Position numbers and translations under genes: made by a program. Below are positions 25,817 to 29,979 of a stretch of 29,979 bases of DNA, piece after piece. The notes below the pieces were generated by a model. The model saw nothing but the letters and a program-made list of their open reading frames with translations. It ran no database searches and was not told the DNA's origin. The number at the start of each line of letters is the position of its first letter. Position 1 is the stretch's first letter. The stretch spans positions 1-29,979 of the forward strand of contig DBMK01000240.1 in the NCBI GenBank assembly GCA_002298885.1. Direction: 5' to 3'. The stretch is from Anaerolineaceae bacterium UBA700. GTDB taxonomy: Bacteria > Chloroflexota > Anaerolineae > Anaerolineales > Anaerolineaceae.

Positions 25817-27916
25817 CTAAACAAGATGCAGCGCAACCAGCAGCAGATCGATCAGCTTGATGCCGATGAATGGGGCGATCAACCCGCCCACACCGTAGAT
25901 CAACAGGTTATCCCGCAGCAAGCGGGCCGCGCCCACCGCCCGGTAAGGCACACCGTGCAGCGCCAGGGGGATCAGCAGGACGATGATGATGGCGTTGAAG
26001 ATGACCGCCGAAAGGATAGCGCTCTCGGGGGTGGCAAGCTTCATGATATTGAGGATGCCCAATTGCGGATAAGTCGAGGCAAAGGCGGCAGGGATGATAG
26101 CAAAGTACTTGGACACGTCGTTAGCGACGCTGAAAGTGGTCAGTGAGCCGCGCGTCATTAGCAATTGCTTGCCTATCTCCACGATCTCGATCAGCTTTGT
26201 AGGATTGCTCTCCAGGTCCACCATGTTGGCGGCCTCTCGTGCCGGTTGAGTGCCGGTATTCATGGCCACGGCTACGTCAGCCTGGGCCAGGGCCGGAGCG
26301 TCGTTGGTGCCGTCTCCGGTCATTGCTACCAGCCGCCCACCCGCCTGGTATTCGCGGATGAGGGTGAGCTTCTTTTCCGGCGTGGCCTGGGCCAGAAAGT
26401 CGTCCACCCCGGCCTCAGCGGCGATGGCGGCGGCAGTAAGCGGGTTATCCCCGGTGATCATGACCGTCTTGATGCCCATCTTACGCATCTGGCTAAAGCG
26501 CTCCTTCAGGCCCCCCTTGACGATGTCCTTCAGGTGGATCACGCCCAAGGCGCAGTCATTTTTGGCAACCACCAAAGGTGTGCCGCCGCTGCGGGCAATC
26601 GAATCGACGACCTGGCGCAAATCGGCCGGGACCTCGCCGCTCGAATGGCGTAAGTAGTCCATCATGGCATCCGGCGCTCCCTTGCGAATGCTGGTGCCGT
26701 CAAAATCGACGCCGCTCATGCGGGTTTGGGCTGAGAAAGGCATGAAATGCATGCCCTCTGGAGCCGCATCAGAGGGGCTGACCGTGCGCCCGCGCAGGCC
26801 GTATTTTTCCTTGGCCAGCACCACGATGGAGCGCCCTTCGGGTGTTTCGTCCGCGAGGGAAGCCAGTTGCGCCGCGTCGGCCAGGTCCTGCGGGCTTGTA
26901 CCTCCCACCGGGATAAATTCCACCGCCTGGCGGTTGCCCAGGGTAATCGTGCCGGTCTTATCCAGCAGCAGCACGTCCACGTCGCCGGCAGCCTCGATGG
27001 CCCGGCCCGACAGGGCAATCACGTTGCGCTGGATCAGCCGATCCATGCCGGCAATGCCGATGGCCGAGAGCAGCCCGCCGATGGTTGTGGGGATCAGGCA
27101 CACCAGCAGCGCCACCAGTACGGTGATCGTGACCGGGGTGCCGGCGCCGGCTGCCTGGACGCTGTAGAGCGAATACGGCAGGAGCGTTATGCATACCCCC
27201 AGGAAGATGATGGTGAAGGCCGCTAGCAGAATGTTCAAGGCGATCTCGTTGGGGGTCTTCTGGCGCCTGGCGCCTTCTACCAGCGAAATCATGCGGTCCA
27301 GAAACCCCTCGCCTGGGTTGGACGTGACCTGGATAACCAGCCAGTCGGAGAGGATACGCGTTCCGCCGGTCACCGCGCTGCGGTCGCCGCCGGATTCGCG
27401 GATCACCGGGGCCGATTCGCCGGTTACCGCCGATTCGTCCACCGAGGCAATACCTTCGATTACCTCGCCGTCTGCGCCGATGATATCACCCGCTTCGACC
27501 AGGTAGAGATCGCCCTGTCGCAGTTGAGTGGATGGGGTCAGGCTAAAATTCTTAGGGCGCTCACCCTTTGCCGGCGCCTTGGACAGTTTCTTGGCGCTGG
27601 TCTCCTGTCGCGTCTTGCGTAGCGCCTCGGCCTGGGCCTTGCCGCGGCCCTCGGCGAGCGCCTCGGAAAAGTTGGCAAACACCACCGTGAACCACAGCCA
27701 CAGGGCCACCGCCCCGATGAAACCAGCCGGGGCCTCACCTTTGCCCGCCAGGGCCTGGATCCACAACCCGGTGGTGAGCACGCTGCCCACTTCCACGACG
27801 AACATTACCGGGTTGCGCAGCTGGACCCGCGGGTCGAGCTTGAGGAACGACTCGATAATGGCTCTCTGGTACAGTTCCCTTCTAATTGTTTTTTGTTTTT
27901 TCAATGGGTCCGTCAT
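25817..27916 (-). CDS. kdpB: KdpB, catalytic P-type ATPase subunit
   Basis: A 699-residue membrane subunit that hydrolyses ATP to drive K+ uptake through KdpA. Visible motifs are TGES in the actuator domain, the phosphorylation motif DKTGT with Asp319, the nucleotide-binding [11 protein letters not shown], and the hinge motif [16 protein letters not shown]. About seven membrane segments flank them. GGGGTG precedes the ATG by five bases and the gene starts two bases after kdpA. Confidence 0.97.
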   Translation of the reverse strand: MTDPLKKQKTIRRELYQRAIIESFLKLDPRVQLRNPVMFVVEVGSVLTTGLWIQALAGKGEAPAGFIGAVALWLWFTVVFANFSEALAEGRGKAQAEALRKTRQETSAKKLSKAPAKGERPKNFSLTPSTQLRQGDLYLVEAGDIIGADGEVIEGIASVDESAVTGESAPVIRESGGDRSAVTGGTRILSDWLVIQVTSNPGEGFLDRMISLVEGARRQKTPNEIALNILLAAFTIIFLGVCITLLPYSLYSVQAAGAGTPVTITVLVALLVCLIPTTIGGLLSAIGIAGMDRLIQRNVIALSGRAIEAAGDVDVLLLDKTGTITLGNRQAVEFIPVGGTSPQDLADAAQLASLADETPEGRSIVVLAKEKYGLRGRTVSPSDAAPEGMHFMPFSAQTRMSGVDFDGTSIRKGAPDAMMDYLRHSSGEVPADLRQVVDSIARSGGTPLVVAKNDCALGVIHLKDIVKGGLKERFSQMRKMGIKTVMITGDNPLTAAAIAAEAGVDDFLAQATPEKKLTLIREYQAGGRLVAMTGDGTNDAPALAQADVAVAMNTGTQPAREAANMVDLESNPTKLIEIVEIGKQLLMTRGSLTTFSVANDVSKYFAIIPAAFASTYPQLGILNIMKLATPESAILSAVIFNAIIIVLLIPLALHGVPYRAVGAARLLRDNLLIYGVGGLIAPFIGIKLIDLLLVALHLV

Positions 27917-27918
27917 GG

Positions 27919-29664
27919 CTACACCCCAATCATCATTAAATGTTCGATAATCGGCCCCAAGGCCAGGGCGGGCACGAAATTCAGGGCACCCACCAGGATG
28001 ATGACGCCGATGATCCAGGCGATGAAGAGGGACGATGTCGTAGAAAGCGTTCCGGCGCCCGCCGGGACTCTCTTCTTAGCTGCCAGCGAGCCAGCCAGGG
28101 CCAGGGTGGGCACCGCCAGCCAGTACCGGCTGATGAGCATGGCCAGAGAGCCGGTCAGGTTGTAAAAAGGATTATTGACGTTCGCTCCAGCGAAGGCGCT
28201 GCCGTTGTTGTTGCCCTGCGAGGAGAAGGCGTAGAGGATCTCGCTGAAGCCGTGCGGCCCCGGGTTGAAAGCGCCGGCCTTCCCAGGGGCCGTCATAACG
28301 GCCACCGCAGTGAGTCCCAACACCAGGAGCGGCATGATCAGGATCAGCAGGGACGCCATTTTCATCTCGTATGATTCGATCTTTTTGCCCAGGTATTCTG
28401 GCGTGCGGCCGACCATCAGCCCGGCCACGAATACCGCCACGATCACGAAGACCAGCATCCCATAAAGCCCGGACCCGACTCCCCCAAAGACCACCTCGCC
28501 CAGCATCATCATAACTAGCGGCACCAAGCCGCCCAGCGGGGTGTACGAATCGTGCATCGAGTTCACCGAGCCGTTCGAGGCCGCCGTGGTGACGGTGGCC
28601 CAGATGGCCGAATTGGGTATGCCAAAGCGCACTTCCTTACCCTCCATATTCCCGCCCGGGTTGAGGCTGCTGGCCGCCTGGTCCACGCCCAGCGGGGTCA
28701 GTTTGGGGTTGCCGCCCGCCTCAGCCGCGTACGTTACCCAGGTGAAGGCAAGGATGAAGATCATCATCACGGTCAGCAGGGCCCAGCCCTGGCGCGTGTC
28801 GCCGACCATCTTTCCGAAGGTGTAGCACAGTGCAGCCGGGATGAGGGTGATCGACAGCATTTCGAGGAAATTCGAAAGCGGGGTAGGGTTTTCGAACGGG
28901 TGGGTCGAATTGGTATTGAAGAATCCGCCACCGTTCGTGCCCAATTGCTTGATGGCGATCTGGGAAGCGGCCGGGCCGACGGCGATGGCCTGGGTGGTGA
29001 TGGTTTGGCTGTTGGCCCCGGCTTCGGGCTGAACCAACTGCGCCGAGGCGTAGGGGGAAAAGGTTTGCACTACGCCCTGCGAAACGAGGGCCAGCGCCAG
29101 GATGGTCGCCAGCGGCAGCAGGATATACAGCGTGCTGCGGGTCAGGTCCACCCAAAAGTTGCCCAGCGTCTTGGCATTGTGGCGCACGAAGCCGCGGATG
29201 AAGGCCACCAGGATGGCCATGCCCGTTGCGGCAGAGAGGAAGTTTTGCACACCCAGACCCAGCATCTGGGTCAGGTAGCTCATGGTGGTCTCGCCGCCGT
29301 AACTCTGCCAGTTGGTGTTGGAGGCAAAACTGACCGCGGTGTTCAGCGCTGAATCCGGCGAGACCGGCCCGAACCCCTGCGGGTTGAGCGGCAGAGCCCC
29401 CTGGATGCGCTGGAGTACATAGACGAATATTAACCCGACCAGGTTGAACAGGAGCATGGCCAGGGCGTAACCTTTCCAATTCATTTCGTCGTCCGGCCGG
29501 ATGCCCGACAGGCGGTAAAACAGCCGCTCCACGGGCGCAAAGACTGGGCTAAGAAATGTGCGCTCGCCCTGGTAAACCTTTGCCATGAATAGCCCCAGCG
29601 GCTTTACCAGCAGCACCAGCACGAAGAAGTAAAAGATAATTTGTAGCCAACCCATGAGTGTCAT
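27919..29664 (-). CDS. kdpA: KdpA, K+-channel-like subunit
   Basis: A 581-residue polytopic membrane subunit forming the K+ selectivity pathway, with about ten hydrophobic segments. Selectivity-filter-like repeats are visible, including [32 protein letters not shown] and [14 protein letters not shown]. The frame extends 45 codons upstream to 29799, but that stretch is not KdpA-like and overlaps kdpF and the micro-ORF. The ATG at 29664 (MTLMGWLQ) has GGAG about 8 bases upstream and overlaps the kdpF stop as ATGA, so it is chosen. Length is close to E. coli KdpA (557). Confidence 0.96.
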   Translation of the reverse strand: MTLMGWLQIIFYFFVLVLLVKPLGLFMAKVYQGERTFLSPVFAPVERLFYRLSGIRPDDEMNWKGYALAMLLFNLVGLIFVYVLQRIQGALPLNPQGFGPVSPDSALNTAVSFASNTNWQSYGGETTMSYLTQMLGLGVQNFLSAATGMAILVAFIRGFVRHNAKTLGNFWVDLTRSTLYILLPLATILALALVSQGVVQTFSPYASAQLVQPEAGANSQTITTQAIAVGPAASQIAIKQLGTNGGGFFNTNSTHPFENPTPLSNFLEMLSITLIPAALCYTFGKMVGDTRQGWALLTVMMIFILAFTWVTYAAEAGGNPKLTPLGVDQAASSLNPGGNMEGKEVRFGIPNSAIWATVTTAASNGSVNSMHDSYTPLGGLVPLVMMMLGEVVFGGVGSGLYGMLVFVIVAVFVAGLMVGRTPEYLGKKIESYEMKMASLLILIMPLLVLGLTAVAVMTAPGKAGAFNPGPHGFSEILYAFSSQGNNNGSAFAGANVNNPFYNLTGSLAMLISRYWLAVPTLALAGSLAAKKRVPAGAGTLSTTSSLFIAWIIGVIILVGALNFVPALALGPIIEHLMMIGV

Positions 29665-29753
29665 CCGAACTTCTCCGGTTTCAACAACGCAATGAACAGG
29701 TAGATCAATAAAACGAGAGCAATCAGTCCGACGATAATGTACAGGAGATTCAT
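29661..29753 (-). CDS. kdpF: KdpF, small stabilising subunit of the Kdp ATPase
   Basis: A 30-residue single-span membrane peptide beginning MNLLYIIVGLIALVLL and ending with the family hallmark LLKPEKFG. It binds and stabilises KdpABC in the membrane. AGGAGG lies five bases before the ATG, and the stop overlaps the kdpA start (ATGA), indicating translational coupling. It was found by direct reading of the region upstream of kdpA. Confidence 0.93.
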   Translation of the reverse strand: MNLLYIIVGLIALVLLIYLFIALLKPEKFG

Positions 29754-29762
29754 GCCCGCCTC

Positions 29763-29846
29763 CTACAGCTTTTCCAGGCCTTTGATCATTGCGTAGCACA
29801 AGGCGAAGAAAATCAACACGAGCCCAACATAAATGATGTCAGTCAT
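29763..29846 (-). CDS. Membrane micro-ORF preceding kdpF
   Basis: A 27-codon ORF, product MTDIIYVGLVLIFFALCYAM followed by IKGLEKL. It has one hydrophobic stretch and a short basic/acidic amphipathic tail. A strong GGAGG five bases before the ATG and only 9 bases between its stop and the kdpF start support real translation. It is the first cistron after the predicted kdp promoter. I recall that similar uncharacterised peptides with FFAL and a C-terminal amphipathic end precede kdpF in other phyla, but cannot verify this here. A Kdp-accessory or regulatory role is inferred only from position. Confidence 0.7.
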   Translation of the reverse strand: MTDIIYVGLVLIFFALCYAMIKGLEKL

Positions 29847-29867
29847 CGTTACCTCCAATCGTGAAAA

Positions 29868-29873
29868 ACTATA
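29868..29873 (-). promoter_or_regulatory. -10 box of the kdp promoter
   Basis: TATAGT on the minus strand, 21 bases before the micro-ORF start. No -35 hexamer exists at the expected place (CACCAA there), which suits an activator-dependent promoter. Confidence 0.55.
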
Positions 29874-29881
29874 CTGCGGGA

Positions 29882-29901
29882 GGTGTTAAGTTGGTGTTAA
29901 G
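29882..29901 (-). promoter_or_regulatory. Candidate KdpE-binding tandem repeat
   Basis: CTTAACACC occurs twice with an 11-bp period (29893-29901 and 29882-29890 read on the minus strand), ending 8 bases upstream of the -10 box and covering the -35 region. OmpR/PhoB-type regulators bind such 11-bp direct repeats at this place. It resembles the E. coli KdpE site (T-rich, TTTACACC half-site) as I remember it. Confidence 0.6.
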
Positions 29902-29913
29902 AAGAGGGGAACC

Positions 29914-29966
29914 AAACCGGGTGTTCTTTTTGTGGCGCGCAGCGCCGCAAAGAGAACACCCGGTTT
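29914..29966. repeat. Large inverted repeat upstream of the kdp promoter
   Basis: Arms of 25 bases starting AAACCGGGTGTTC and ending GAACACCCGGTTT pair with two mismatches around a GCA centre. It could terminate an upstream minus-strand gene outside the window or be a dispersed palindrome. No coding sequence is seen from 29847 to the end. Confidence 0.65.
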
Positions 29967-29979
29967 GTTGTTGGGGTAT

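Noticed and set aside
29665..29799. KdpA extended by 45 residues at the N-terminus.
   Set aside because: The region encodes kdpF and part of the micro-ORF in another frame, and known KdpA proteins begin close to the MGWLQ segment.

Overview
The window looks like a chromosomal segment of a free-living, carbohydrate-degrading bacterium. I infer a Chloroflexota relative (Anaerolineae-like) from the Pro/Thr-rich linker after the lipobox of the binding protein, the Opp-type sugar transporter, the palindrome-rich intergenic repeats and the mixed SD-led and apparently leaderless starts. That placement is an inference; there is no rRNA or marker gene to confirm it. I saw no tRNA, rRNA, CRISPR, phage or IS transposase.

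Layout. (1) 1-1556, minus: a carboxyltransferase subunit (PycB/OadA/transcarboxylase 5S type) without a biotin domain, with a probable next gene starting at the window edge. (2) 1754-2647, plus: a TerC-family membrane protein, the only plus-strand gene. (3) 2911-21406, minus: a sugar-utilisation locus. In transcription order it holds a LacI-family regulator, a lipoprotein solute-binding protein, two Opp/Dpp permeases, two Opp/Dpp ATPases, a GH2 beta-mannosidase, a GH3 beta-glucosidase, a GH94 cellobiose phosphorylase, a GT-C/PIG-V-like membrane glycosyltransferase and a second, divergent GH94 phosphorylase. (4) 21626-29846, minus: a potassium-scavenging kdp locus in the order micro-ORF, kdpF, kdpA, kdpB, kdpC, kdpD, kdpE.

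How the sugar locus works (inference from families). Cello- and manno-oligosaccharides are captured by the binding protein and imported through the ABC transporter. Inside the cell they are trimmed by GH2 and GH3 or cleaved with phosphate by the GH94 enzymes, giving sugar-1-phosphate without spending ATP. The LacI-type gene is preceded by two operators of the 14-bp form TGGGAGCGCTCCCA, which is the form I recall for the cellulase regulator CelR of Thermobifida fusca. One operator lies over the predicted transcription start, so autoregulation by cellobiose or a related sugar is likely.

How the kdp locus works. KdpFABC is the high-affinity K+ pump and KdpDE its sensor pair. A tandem 11-bp-period repeat sits where an OmpR/PhoB-type activator should bind, just upstream of a -10 box before the micro-ORF. 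kdpD and kdpE lack Shine-Dalgarno sequences but have -10-like boxes ending 6-7 bases before the ATG.

The most unusual points are: a pair of about 130-bp composite palindromic repeats in opposite orientation flanking the GT-C plus second GH94 block; the 27-codon membrane micro-ORF ahead of kdpF; an OppC-like permease with about 150 extra residues between its first two membrane segments; and a long hairpin between the binding-protein gene and its permease. No gene-free stretch exceeds 300 bases; the longest (2648-2910, 6567-6813, 21407-21625, 1557-1753 and 25022-25208) are described through their hairpins, repeats and promoters.
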